A stretch of DNA of 47,931 nt, from contig JANBPT010000285.1 of the NCBI GenBank assembly GCA_027575765.1, positions 1-47,931 of the forward strand. The letters are read 5' to 3'. Both the position numbers and the translations under genes were made by a program. The notes beneath the pieces were generated by a model. It was given only the letters and a program-made list of their open reading frames with translations, did no database searches and was not told the DNA's origin. Position 1 is the stretch's first letter. Each line of letters opens with the position of its first letter. Positions 32,936-43,203 of the stretch are shown one piece after another. The stretch is from Tieghemiomyces parasiticus (Eukaryota; Kickxellomycota; Dimargaritomycetes; Dimargaritales; Dimargaritaceae).

Positions 32936-34002
32936 CTTCTTTGCTACCCCTGGTTGTGACACAGTAACGGCTAGCAAACTCCAGGATCAACCGGCAATCA
33001 CCACCCACTGCAGCTGGCCAGCATACCCTTGTTTGTCTTAGCTTTCTATTTAGGCTAAAGGTACACCCTTGAGCTTTCTTGATCGACGAACTCGCAACGG
33101 CCTCCTCCACCCTTCGTAGGGCTGGCCCATATCTTCTACTCCATGTATTCTCTACTGTAACGGACAGCTAGCCCGGCCCCGCTGACAGCCGCACTTGACA
33201 CCTGGAGGACCGAACAGTCTGTCCAATCGCATTTATACCCGGAGGTTCTCAGTCTATCCGGGTTAGCTCGCCGTATAGCCATCTTACTGGTAATTATTTT
33301 GCTCGACAATACGTCGCACGCGCCACTTTTCCGTGGCTTTTCGCCTTTATCAGTTTGCCCTCTTTTAACCCATCTACCCTTCCAGTCGGTGCCTACCTTT
33401 TACTGGCATCGCAGGCATAGCTAGTGCGGATTAGGGATAAGCAATTTTATTAGAGTTGCCTTTAGAGGGTCATGGAGACTGTTAATTTTAGGGCCATAAT
33501 TATGCCACTGTGATATTGACCTATAAATATGACGCTTGCTAGTGATCACAATGGTGGACCCCAAGGCTGCTACCCTTTATATTCGGGGCTCCACTGTCAA
33601 TTCCTAAACTGTAGTAATTGGCCACCAGATAGGTGACCTACCTGCACAAATCTACATGCGCCGCGGCTGTATCTATTCAGGGGTCACTTTCCCGGTAGCC
33701 ACCACCATGGAAGGTGAGGACGTATTCTATACCTTATGAAACCTTTTGGTGTGTGCTTTGCACGTGTTTTTAGTAACCCACGTCGCATTCGGCCTTAACT
33801 GATGTCGTGCTTGGCCCAGATTTGTTTTTTCTCGAGTCGCGCTACCTTGCATTGGATCAGTCAATAGCCCTTTTATTTCCAACCATCCTCTTTCTCAATG
33901 GAACTCAGGGGCTGAACACCTACCTGTAGTTATAAAGCACTACCTATGCTTTGGTTAGCGTTGGCTGAAAGGTCGAAGCAATGTATCTCTTTTCTCTCAT
34001 TG
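32936..34002. other. Intergenic, mostly featureless
   Basis: Includes possible upstream remains of the ligase to about 33110, too degraded to assign, then AT-rich DNA with no open frame or RNA gene I can support. Confidence 0.4.
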
Positions 34003-35620
34003 CTAAATTACGCACACGAACTGGTCGAGTCTTAGATCCGCCTTGACCATGGCCAAAGCAGGTTGTTGATTGACAAACCTAAAGTAGGCCGGGTCAAACA
34101 AGGGGTTTGAACACGAGGACGGGCGGCCGCGAGCTCCAGACAACTCCACGAACGCTTGTAACTTAGCCTTTGCCACCAGGAAACCGTGCGCTTCGGCGCA
34201 GGCGTAGAGCTGCCGGCGAGACCAGATCCTTGGGCTAAGCTTTGCGATTAAGTCGTCGACCGGGGGCACCTCTAGCCATTCACTTACGACCAGATAAACT
34301 AAGACTGAGAGCCTGTCCTTCTGGAGACGGTACGGTAGCAATTCGCTCACTTTAGCCGTGAACTCAGCCAGCGCCTCAAATCCGCCGCGCGACGCAAGTG
34401 ATACCACCACCCAAGGTATGAAGAAGTTCATCAGGAAGCGGTTTTGGCGGCTATAAAGGGTCATCACTGCGGCCCGGGCCCTGTCGCTAGCCGGACGGAC
34501 ATCCGGATTGATCAGCTTAAGGACGGTGTCACCCAATTTACCGTGGTGAGCGCTGTAGTCGAGGTGGCGGGCGACCCGGACTAAGGATTTAACGTCATGG
34601 AGCACGACAAGGGCGTGAAGCGGGAGGACACAGGTCCAGTGGCTATCGATCAATTCGCCGGCGGACACGTAGCGGACTAGCGTCGTGGGTCTCTCGTTCT
34701 GGGACGAGACTAACTGGTTAATACGGGCGAAGATCACGTGGTTAAAGGCTCGGGCCAAATGCCACGTGGCTTGGACTCGTCGCACCGCGCCCCCAGAGGA
34801 AAGGTCATTGAGGATATTACGGAGGGCGTTGTCCATGCCAGCCATCTAATTATGTTTAGGATGTAATAAGGAAGGCCAACGGACATGGATCATTTCGGCG
34901 GCCAAGGTGAGAGGGAGGTGATGGGCACGGTTAGCACTTCCTTGCAGATTCCCCGGTGCTGCAGATTGGCCTAATTTGTACCTCTGGCGCCACTCAAGTA
35001 GCGCACCGTATCGATGTCGGGCTGGCCTCGAAGGCAGACCGAAAATTTACAATTCAGTGTTAACATTTCAAACCCGAACTTACCGTTTCCAGATTAGCCC
35101 GGTCGACCTCGCTCAGTGGCCTACCGACCTCTGCGGCGTAGTAGTCAAAGTAAGTCTGTGCTGGGACGTCGAAGAGTCCTTCTAAAGTAGGATAGCGGGA
35201 GGCACTCGTTGGTGCATGAAAGCATAGATGACCTGTACCGGCAGGGCTGGTCCCCGCGGCCCATGACGGGTGCCCGTACTCCACCATCATAGAGGACTGG
35301 CAGAATACCCGATCGGGTATGACAATTTGGCGCTCTCCCGCCTCGTTAGGATGAGGCCGGATAACCAGGTTAGCCCAAGGGTTGGGGATGTCCACAGGTA
35401 AGTTGTAGCCGGCAGCCTGTTTTGCACCGGGCGCGGTACGGCCTCTACTGAGCATGTCAGCGCCCCGTCGCTGGAAGCCTTCGTCGTCAAGGCGGTAAGA
35501 TGGCCGCTTCGAACGTTGACCTAGGCTTCCCGGGTCCTCTGGAGGGAACGCTGAGGATGGCGGGGCCAGCACACCATGGGCCCTTCCGCAGACAAAGAGC
35601 AGGATGGCGACGTACTTCAT
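34003..35620 (-). CDS. Secreted protein of unknown family, two-exon model
   Basis: Exons on minus: 35620..35084 and 34845..34003 (459 aa). Start at 35620, chosen because MKYVAILLFVCG begins a signal peptide ending near residue 19 (HGVLA); the in-frame ATG at 35638 would put polar residues first. Exon 1 ends at GTAAGT; exon 2 follows AATTAG, phase 0, and the two frames join as ...NLET|MAGMDN.... The mature N-terminus is polar with few cysteines; the C-terminal 280 residues are mostly helical by composition. I recognise no domain. Alternative: two separate genes, the second starting at 34845, or exon 1 joining a short exon near 34950..34890. Splicing is likely because exon 1 otherwise runs into the intron and stops within a few codons. 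Confidence 0.55.
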
Positions 35621-36269
35621 AGGGCCAGGTGTAAACATTAGGGTGTTCAGGTTACGTGCATAATAATTCCGAAAGAAATAGTGCAGGCTAGAAAGCGGGC
35701 AAGGAAAAAAAAAGGGGGCTCAGCCCTTTAACCTGCTTTATGCTACCCAAGGATAGGCCACGCAGGGTTATTTCTCAACCAAGTCAGTATGGTTGGGGGC
35801 GGGGAGGAGGTGGTCCACCTTTAGGATGACCACAGGGGGTTGCTGCCAAAGTAACTAGTCGCGTGATTGTCGGGGGTTCTTTTTTCATTGTACCTACTCA
35901 ACTGGGAGTTGCATAGTCTCACGAACGAGCACCTTGTATCACCGCCGCCAAAACCTAGCCTCCCCTGCCCCGTTGTCGAAGTAAAAACTACAGTAGAAAA
36001 ACAGGACTCGGAAGGAACAGGCACCGAAAGCGGTGAAGCCTCGGCGATCCCACTACACCTGTAGCCACCGGCTGCCAACGCACTTGGTATGGGCAAACCC
36101 ACCCTACTCTCTACTGTCTCTACCGCATATGAAGTAATTGAGTTAAATAATTTAAATGCAGATGGTAAAATACAGCAGCGAAGGCGAAATACAACACAAT
36201 TGATATACAAAATGGAGGCAAGCAAACCTGCCGGGACGTAAAAACCTGCGGGGTCAAAGCAAGCTCAAC
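35621..36269. other. Intergenic, no gene seen
   Basis: Promoter of the secreted-protein gene and 3' region of the F-box gene. An A-run followed by G-run at about 35704..35718 is low complexity. Nothing coding. Confidence 0.45.
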
Positions 36270-37940
36270 TCAGGTCCAAAAGCTCTCCGCCATAAAACTG
36301 GCCAGAGTACGCTCGTCAATGACGGAGCGCTGCCAGCCGCGGATGGCCTGGTCGGCCGCGAGGGCCAGTTCGGCGATGCTTTCCTCGGTGATCCCGGGTG
36401 CGTCACCCAGGGTGACACAGACGAGCCGGCCGGACCGTTGGCGTAGCCGGGTGAGAGCGGCCAGGGCGCGGTGATCTACATTGACGCACCCGACAATGCT
36501 CAGGGACACCAGGGCATGGGCGCGGGAAGCGATGTGTTCCACTGCTAGATTGGACACGGTATGGACGTAGTTAAGGTCAAGGACGCGCAGGCGCGGGCAC
36601 CGCGTCACCAGGGCCAGCACCGCGGCGTCACCGACGCTGTCCGGGTGGTAAGTTAGGAGTTCGTGCGGGGGTCGCCCGTGCGGGTCAAGGTAGTGGGCCA
36701 CATCCGGGTGCAGGCCGGCGCCGGAGTGAGCCAGACTTACTCGCTCCAGGCCGGGGCAGGATCGAGAAATAGCGTGGATGACGGGGGTCGTGAGCAGGGG
36801 CAGGTGGCTAAGGTCTAGCCATGTCAATTGGTGGGTTAGCGTCAGCAGGCGGGTCAGGCCCCGACCCGTCAGGCCCGTGCATCCGGTCAGTCTCAAGCGA
36901 CGGAGCGATCTTAGGTGAGCAGCCGGGATTGTGAGCAGTGCCCGGTCGGTCAGGCGGTAATTGTGAGTCAGGCCGAGTTGTCGCAGGCCCGGGCAGGCCG
37001 CGAGTATGGCCAGGAAGGTTATGTCGTCGACCTGTGGACAATCGCTTAGCGACAAGGTACGTAGGCGCGGGCAGGCGGCTGCCAGGCTCCGTAGGGCCGC
37101 GGGGCTGAACTGGGTACAGCCGGTCAGGTTGAGATCACGCAGGCCTGGACAGTAGTGGGCGATGCGATCCAGTGCCAGGTCGCCCAGTAGCTGACGACCC
37201 GGGGAGAGGTCTACCTTGCGCACCAGGTGTCCGTAGGCCCGTAGGCACCACGCCGCGGGGAGGCCGGCCCCGTCAAGGAGGGGCAAGCCGGCCAAAAAGC
37301 CGACCCAGGGCACAGGACAGTATCGCAGCCAACGGTGGGCCGCGGCATGGATCCGTGCAGGTAAAATCCAGCGGTACAAGGAGTGAAGCACGAGCCAGTG
37401 GGCGTCCGGATAGGTGACGACCGGGTAGACGAGGGCCTCGCCACGAAGTGCGGCCGTCGCGATGATGTGCCACTCGCGGTTAACCCGGGCGCAGCGCGTA
37501 CGGTCCGCCTGACTCAGGTGGTCGAAGACCCCGGCTAGCACCTCCGGAGGCAGGTCGCGGATGGTGGTGGCTGGGCGGTGAAAGCGGTAGGTGACACGAT
37601 GGCGGGAGGCCTTGGAGGCGGGCACCAAGCGGAGAACTCGCTTGCCTGTGGCGGGGAACGGTTTTGCGCAGGCAAACGTTGACCCTGACGACGAGGGTCC
37701 GACGGGCAAGGTAGCCACCGGCGCCGGTCGCCACCGCAGCCGTGGGCGGGGTGACCGCTGCTCCCAGCGCGGAGCCAGGGCCGGGAACTCCTCGCTCCAT
37801 AGCTGACCCAGGAAACGGAGGAGGCGGTAGACCGGCAGCCGACGCAGGGTCAAGTCCAGTGGGGCCTGGACCAAGCAATCCCAGCAGGCCATCCAGGCCC
37901 GGAGGGCGGTCAGACCACACAGCGCTAGTAGGGACCACAT
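36270..37940 (-). CDS. F-box and leucine-rich-repeat protein
   Basis: 556 aa, single exon. Likely a substrate-recognition subunit of an SCF ubiquitin ligase. F-box at about 127-165: DLPPEVLAGVFDHLSQADRTRCARVNREW, given here in part as the conserved LPPEVL and VNREW. LRRs of the cysteine-containing type run from about 265 to 520, with repeating CPGLRDLNLTGC, CPRLRTLSLSDC and LRRLRLTGCTGLT units, as in Grr1/FBXL2/AMN1-like proteins. The N-terminus (MWSLLALCGL...ACWDCLV) is unusually hydrophobic and could be a membrane anchor, which is atypical of the family. The orthologue cannot be named from sequence alone. Confidence 0.88.
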   Translation of the reverse strand: MWSLLALCGLTALRAWMACWDCLVQAPLDLTLRRLPVYRLLRFLGQLWSEEFPALAPRWEQRSPRPRLRWRPAPVATLPVGPSSSGSTFACAKPFPATGKRVLRLVPASKASRHRVTYRFHRPATTIRDLPPEVLAGVFDHLSQADRTRCARVNREWHIIATAALRGEALVYPVVTYPDAHWLVLHSLYRWILPARIHAAAHRWLRYCPVPWVGFLAGLPLLDGAGLPAAWCLRAYGHLVRKVDLSPGRQLLGDLALDRIAHYCPGLRDLNLTGCTQFSPAALRSLAAACPRLRTLSLSDCPQVDDITFLAILAACPGLRQLGLTHNYRLTDRALLTIPAAHLRSLRRLRLTGCTGLTGRGLTRLLTLTHQLTWLDLSHLPLLTTPVIHAISRSCPGLERVSLAHSGAGLHPDVAHYLDPHGRPPHELLTYHPDSVGDAAVLALVTRCPRLRVLDLNYVHTVSNLAVEHIASRAHALVSLSIVGCVNVDHRALAALTRLRQRSGRLVCVTLGDAPGITEESIAELALAADQAIRGWQRSVIDERTLASFMAESFWT

Positions 37941-39276
37941 GGGGCAGCGGTCATGGGACGGTCAGTGTTGGGGGAGGCTGTGAGGGGCGGCGGAGGCCGG
38001 GCTAGAAGCAAGGTGGGCAGGTGCGTGGGCAGCAGAATGGCTAGCGAGGTGGGAGAAGTTTGTGGGAGGGAAAATGTGGTAATGGTGGCCAGAATGCGTG
38101 ATAGCTGGAATTGGACCAGCCTCTATCCGACGGTACAGACAAGGCAGCACCGGCGGTGGTCAAGGCAGGGCTAGAAATTAGCGTGAAACCCCGGGGCCGG
38201 AGGTGGGCAAAGACGCTGTTCGTGGTTAGAGGAGGAGGTGCGGGAACGACGAACGTGGGCGCGAGAGAAGCGAGTCGAGTCAGAAGTAGTCAACCGTGAA
38301 AGGTGCAGAGTGAAACAGGACCTAGGAGCCCAAACACTAGGGGGCTGGGGAAATGTTAAGGTGCGGCTAAGCAATTCGAAGGCTGACAACCCAGGAAACA
38401 AGGGAAATCCATATAGAGGCGTGAGCCAGTCCCCAGTGGGGTGGGGCGATTTTAATGCTTAAGGGCAGGGGCAGGGGGAGGGGTGAGAGTAGATGTCGCC
38501 CGGTACATCCACGAGGTCTGCGCTGGCCGCCAGAGTTTATCACTCCCCCCTCTTCGAGAAAGCCCAGAATAGCCACCCACCAGATGACATGAACCCGGTC
38601 ACACGCTTAACAGGCCAGACCTGGAGCTGGCCACTATGGACCCCACGATCTATGAGAGCCAAGCCCCTGCCAGTGGCACGTAGAGTGCCTGCAGCCGCTG
38701 TCAAATACTATGCAATAGACATCCGGGCCCCTTTTGACAAGCCAGCACGCATCAGTCGCAGAAGGAAGTGGTGTAACGGCAACTGCCAGATGGGGCCAAA
38801 TACCCCCCAGGGCCTGACTGGAGTTCGCAAGCCGTTACAGGCATTTATAAGGCCCAGTCGGGTCGTGTAGGGACAGCAGAGAAAGGTGCTAATAAAGGTG
38901 AAGATACAGAGGGAGACCGCAAAAAGGAAGGCCGCCCGCTATAAAGAGGGGCGACCAGGCCAGAGAATTCGTCCAGTCCAATGGGGTCGTGTGGGAGGAC
39001 CTTCAAGGTCTAAACATCCGTTCGAGCGCACGTTAGTTGCCCGAGCTCCAGCCACGTACATGACGAGCCGGTTCTTGGCACGACTGGCCGGGGGGGGGGG
39101 CTCACCAGGGTCGCCCACTGCTACCGTGATACCTCAATCATGTATCTTTAAATTAAAGACAGCACGCGTATATAACCACCCAACCCTTCGAACTCCACCC
39201 ACCGAGATCAATACTTCGCACACGGTCGAAATAAATAAAGACACCACCCATGCCTACCCCGACGGCCTAGTGGCCC
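37941..39276. other. Intergenic, no gene seen
   Basis: Upstream of the F-box gene and downstream of importin-13. GC-rich open frames on the plus strand (38493..38870, 38886..39386) have no recognised domain, and the second overlaps importin-13 in antisense. A G10 run lies near 39090. Left as intergenic. Confidence 0.45.
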
Positions 39277-42200
39277 TTAATACATGCCATACGTCAGGTC
39301 CGTCATGTTTCGGCACTGCATCGCAAATTTATGCACGATCTCGCGGAACCGGTGGTATGCTCGGGTGCCCAGAACGTCCGCGGTGAACCGGCGTTTTACC
39401 TCGGCGTCAACGTGGGCGGAGGGAAACCCGTCGCGTGCCAGCAGGGCGTGTAGCCAACGTTTGGTCGGTTCAAAATGACACGTGACCGATTTGTATAGCA
39501 GTTCAGTGGGTTGGCTGAGCATAGACCGCGGCAGTTTGCCTCCAAGGCTGAGGAGGACCTCGGCTATCATTGCCTCGCCGTAGTGTTCAAGGAACTGGGC
39601 CACGAGGGTCGCTGCGGGTCCTCCTCCGCCACCGCTGGTACTGGCGCCAGCACCGCCTCCCAGCAGTTCCGTCGCAAACTGGAAAATGGTTTTCAGCGAT
39701 AGACGGTCGGTGAGGGTGAACCCGCGCAGGGCAAGGGCGAACAGTGGGCCGAGTGCCTCCGGTGGGAGACGGGCAAGTGGGGCGGAATCGGCCGCCATTG
39801 CTTTGGTGAGCAGCCCGAAGAGGCTAATAACAAGGTGCGGATACTGGGTCATTATCTCGCCTCGGCCGAGGATGTGGACGGTGGGCGGTAGTAGAGCCGA
39901 CAGTAAGTGGGTGAGAAGGTCCCCAGCACGGTCGGGAGCAACCAGAGCCGGCCGGTCGGTAAGTACGTGGCGCAGGAGGGTTTGTAACGCGTCCGGGGTG
40001 AGCCCAGCCGGTCGGCCCGCAAGGTTGATAAGGCCTGTGCGGAGCTCCCCGGCACCAACATCGGCCAGGGCGGTCGTGTGGCGGTACCACGCGGTGTAAG
40101 GCACCAGGTGGCCGTACGCGGCGAGGATGTGGGTGGCGGTATCCAGGTAGTACGTTAGGAGGGACACTAGGGTGGCCGGGGCCGGACCGGGCCAAAGGGC
40201 GGTGAGCCGGGCGTAGCGGTCGCAGATGAGGTCGACCACGAACCATGGGTCCGGTTGGACGATGTTAACCACTCGGGGTGGAGCAGCGTAGGTTCGAAGC
40301 GCGGCGAGCGGCGCGTCCCGCTCGTTTACCGCCGCGGCAACACCCAAAGATGACCCGGGCAACTGACGCAGGGTACACCGAATGAACTGGCACAGCGCCT
40401 CGGTGACCTCCTCGTCCTGTAGAAACGCCTCGCTCAGCTCAGTGAGCACCGCACGGGTTAGCTCGTCGATCCTACGGTATTCATCACCACCCAAAAAGCG
40501 GGCCCAACCGGCGGCAGCGGCAAGGGCCGAGGCTGCCAACCCACCGTCGTCCATCTGATGTACAGCGAATGGCGGGACACCTTCATCGTCCGCATCATCG
40601 TCGGTCCCGGTAAGGTCGATGGAACAAATATCCCGGAGGCCAATATCCAACGGTTGGAGGCCCTTACCGCAGGCGGTCAGGTACGACAGGTGTTCCAGAG
40701 TCAGCGCGTGCCACTGGTCGACAGGTAGCCCGCTGGCGTTCCGGGCCGCGTCACGGGTGGCCACCAGCAAATTGCCAATGAGGTATACGAAAGGTTCGGC
40801 AAACCGGTCCGGGGCGAGTCCATGCAAAAGTTCGCACATGGACTGGAACGCCTTGGCTTTGTCGCTCTTGGGGATTCCCGGCGAGATGCGTACGACGGTC
40901 TGGATGATATCCGGAGCCACGGCCCGGAGGTGGCCTTTACACGTTTCACACAGGGCACGGAAGGCAGCGGCGGCCGGCCCGGCCAGTTCACGTCGGGCAA
41001 AGGCACTTGTTACAGCCTCGACGGCCGGCAGAATCAGGGCCGGGTGGCGGTTAAGCCAGGGGGCGTAGGCACCGATTAGGTGTAGGAGGGCGGTCTGTAG
41101 CAGAACATTGTCGGACCGGGCTACCGTGCCCAAGAAATCCGGGGTGAGAAGGCGAGGCAGGTATGCAGCCTCCCGTACCGGAACCGCCTCGGCCACGCAC
41201 CGTAACGCGTAGAGAACGGCTTCCACCCGCGGCCAGTGTGGGTCGGCCGGCCCCCAGGCCGGAGCGGCCCCGGAATTCGGGGTCGGGACCGCTGTGAGCA
41301 GGTCAAAGAGCACCCCTAGGGCGGCCTCGCGGCGTTGGTAGTAACAGGCCAGGAGAGCGTCGCCGACGTCACGGCGGTAGAGGCGGAACCGGTCCCGCAC
41401 GTCGCGTGGCCAGGTGCCCCAAGTTGAATAATCCGGTAGTTGGAGCTGATCCACCAGGATCCGGAGCAGGTGGTCAAATATCGGTCCGACCGCGACCGGT
41501 GGCTCGTCCGATTCCGACAAGGTCTCCTGCAGAAGGGTCCAGAACTGGAGGGGCATGTCGCTGACCTCCTGGTCGACCGCAAAATGGCCGGGAAACCCCG
41601 TGAAGGCGAAGAGTAGCTCGACCAGGCGGTCGACTTCGGGACGACGTCCCAGGCCCTCAGCCACCAAATCCGGAAACCCCTCGGCAAAGCTCAGGAGCAG
41701 GCGAGCTAGGACGCGAGCCTCAGCCTCATTTTCCTCGTCCACCGTCTGGCGCACCGCCCCAGTCAGCCAAGGTGACGTTACGGCGCCCAGGAACGAGTCA
41801 GCGAGGGTAGTCTGGATCTGACCGGCTTTTGGGTGCTCGAAGATGCTGACAATCAGTTCGACGGCGGCCTCGGTGGTGGCCGGGTACGGTAAAAAGTACA
41901 GAGCCCGGACCAAGGTCCCTGGGAGTTGATCAAGGGGCAGCTCGTGCTGGGCCCACCGGGCCAGGCAGCGAAGGGTCTTAGCCTGGATCTCAGTACCCAC
42001 GTCTGGTTCTAGGTCGCCCGGTCGCTGTAGACCCTGCGACTGAACCCCACGAATGGGGTCGCCACTAGTGGCCAAGTAGCCATGACAGGTTTCCAGGACC
42101 AGTGGCAACGCCTCGTTGATCTCCTGGAGATAAAGGGCGGCGCGGGAGCCGGTTAAATCCCCCCGGTGGGCCTCCTCCGGTAGGACGGACAAAAATTCCA

Positions 42201-42654
42201 AGATGGCTCGGTCGACCGCAACGATGGTGCCCTGGGCCGCGTGGATCGCCTGGGCCTCGCGCCGTAACCAGTCCAGCGTGTACGGGATAAACCGAGGCCA
42301 CGGGTCCGGCACGGCCTTGACGGAGAATGTGGTTAGAGCTAGGCACAGTTTGGTTAGGACAACCAACGGGCCGTTCGCGAACTGTAGGAGCCAGCCCAAG
42401 AGCTGGTCACGGAGCGGGAGGCGGTGGGTAGCGTCGAGCGTGGCCCAATCGCGGGCCAGTTTGACCTGAAGGGTGTGGGCGCCGTAGAATTGACAGGACA
42501 CGGCAGGCAGTTGCAGCAGTCGGTAGGCCAGATCCCATCCTCCCGGACCTTTTTGGAACTCATGCAGGTCTTTTACCGCCTCTGGGGTGGGGATGCTGAG
42601 GGCCTCGAAGAAGGCGCGAGCGCCCGCCTCGTCGGTAAGGTTGAAAGTGGTCAT
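39277..42654 (-). CDS. IPO13: Importin-13 type karyopherin-beta
   Basis: 1125 aa, single exon (human IPO13 963; yeast Kap122 1081). A bidirectional nuclear transport receptor of the importin-beta family that works with Ran-GTP. The N-terminus has the family's characteristic segments: WDLAYRLLQ, CQFYGAHTLQVK, VVLTKLCLAL and AVPDPWP, which point to importin-13 more than to transportin-3. The remainder is all-helical HEAT-repeat-like sequence. ATG at 42654 gives a full first repeat. A short Gly-rich insert (GGGAGASTSGGGGG) lies near residue 1000. The extra length relative to human comes mostly from loops. Assignment is by recollected family pattern, not by alignment. Confidence 0.85.
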   Translation of the reverse strand: MTTFNLTDEAGARAFFEALSIPTPEAVKDLHEFQKGPGGWDLAYRLLQLPAVSCQFYGAHTLQVKLARDWATLDATHRLPLRDQLLGWLLQFANGPLVVLTKLCLALTTFSVKAVPDPWPRFIPYTLDWLRREAQAIHAAQGTIVAVDRAILEFLSVLPEEAHRGDLTGSRAALYLQEINEALPLVLETCHGYLATSGDPIRGVQSQGLQRPGDLEPDVGTEIQAKTLRCLARWAQHELPLDQLPGTLVRALYFLPYPATTEAAVELIVSIFEHPKAGQIQTTLADSFLGAVTSPWLTGAVRQTVDEENEAEARVLARLLLSFAEGFPDLVAEGLGRRPEVDRLVELLFAFTGFPGHFAVDQEVSDMPLQFWTLLQETLSESDEPPVAVGPIFDHLLRILVDQLQLPDYSTWGTWPRDVRDRFRLYRRDVGDALLACYYQRREAALGVLFDLLTAVPTPNSGAAPAWGPADPHWPRVEAVLYALRCVAEAVPVREAAYLPRLLTPDFLGTVARSDNVLLQTALLHLIGAYAPWLNRHPALILPAVEAVTSAFARRELAGPAAAAFRALCETCKGHLRAVAPDIIQTVVRISPGIPKSDKAKAFQSMCELLHGLAPDRFAEPFVYLIGNLLVATRDAARNASGLPVDQWHALTLEHLSYLTACGKGLQPLDIGLRDICSIDLTGTDDDADDEGVPPFAVHQMDDGGLAASALAAAAGWARFLGGDEYRRIDELTRAVLTELSEAFLQDEEVTEALCQFIRCTLRQLPGSSLGVAAAVNERDAPLAALRTYAAPPRVVNIVQPDPWFVVDLICDRYARLTALWPGPAPATLVSLLTYYLDTATHILAAYGHLVPYTAWYRHTTALADVGAGELRTGLINLAGRPAGLTPDALQTLLRHVLTDRPALVAPDRAGDLLTHLLSALLPPTVHILGRGEIMTQYPHLVISLFGLLTKAMAADSAPLARLPPEALGPLFALALRGFTLTDRLSLKTIFQFATELLGGGAGASTSGGGGGPAATLVAQFLEHYGEAMIAEVLLSLGGKLPRSMLSQPTELLYKSVTCHFEPTKRWLHALLARDGFPSAHVDAEVKRRFTADVLGTRAYHRFREIVHKFAMQCRNMTDLTYGMY

Positions 42655-43203
42655 GCGCGGGGGATAATGGTGGGTTGGGAGGGGGGGGGGAATGAGATGC
42701 TGCCCGAGCGCTCGTTAAGGCCGGAGTAGAGGTTGAGAAATGCTATGGAGTGAGGGAAGTGGGCTTCAAAGTGTACATCTAAGTGCAGTGGGGGAGGTTT
42801 CTTGAGAGTTGGTAGGGAGCCGAGAAGCTCTAGGTAGCGCCCAACGACCAAGGACGCGGAGACTGAAAATGGTAAAGTGGCGACACCGCGTGAGGTGACA
42901 GGGTGAGGACCCTCAGTGAAGGTGCAGCCCACAATGTGTCTGGTTGACCTCGGGAACCAGGCGCCCAGACCTTAGGGGGCTTACAGTAGGCCCCTCTTCC
43001 CATCGTCACTTCATATTGTATGGCGTTGGGGTGAGGACTTGCTGGGATGTGTGAGCGTTGCGGACTATATTGTGTGCATAATTTATGAAAATACTACAGA
43101 TCTAAGATGGTACTAGGCGGGGGAGATAAGGAGAGTTATTAAGGGGTGAAGATCGAAACCGGCAAAAAGAAGTCAGCTGCAGGTAGGTAACGACGTAAGG
43201 CCT
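42655..43203. other. IPO13 promoter and MCM2 3' spacer
   Basis: Both genes are on minus. It has a G-rich run at about 42679..42690 and AT-rich DNA near 43080. No gene is seen. Confidence 0.45.

Noticed and set aside
34003..34020. CaaX-like C-terminus (VCVI) on the 34.0-kb protein
   Set aside because: The cysteine is third from the end, not fourth, so it does not fit a prenylation box.
38493..39386. Two GC-rich plus-strand open frames
   Set aside because: No domain, biased Arg/Pro composition typical of shadow frames, and the second overlaps importin-13 antisense.
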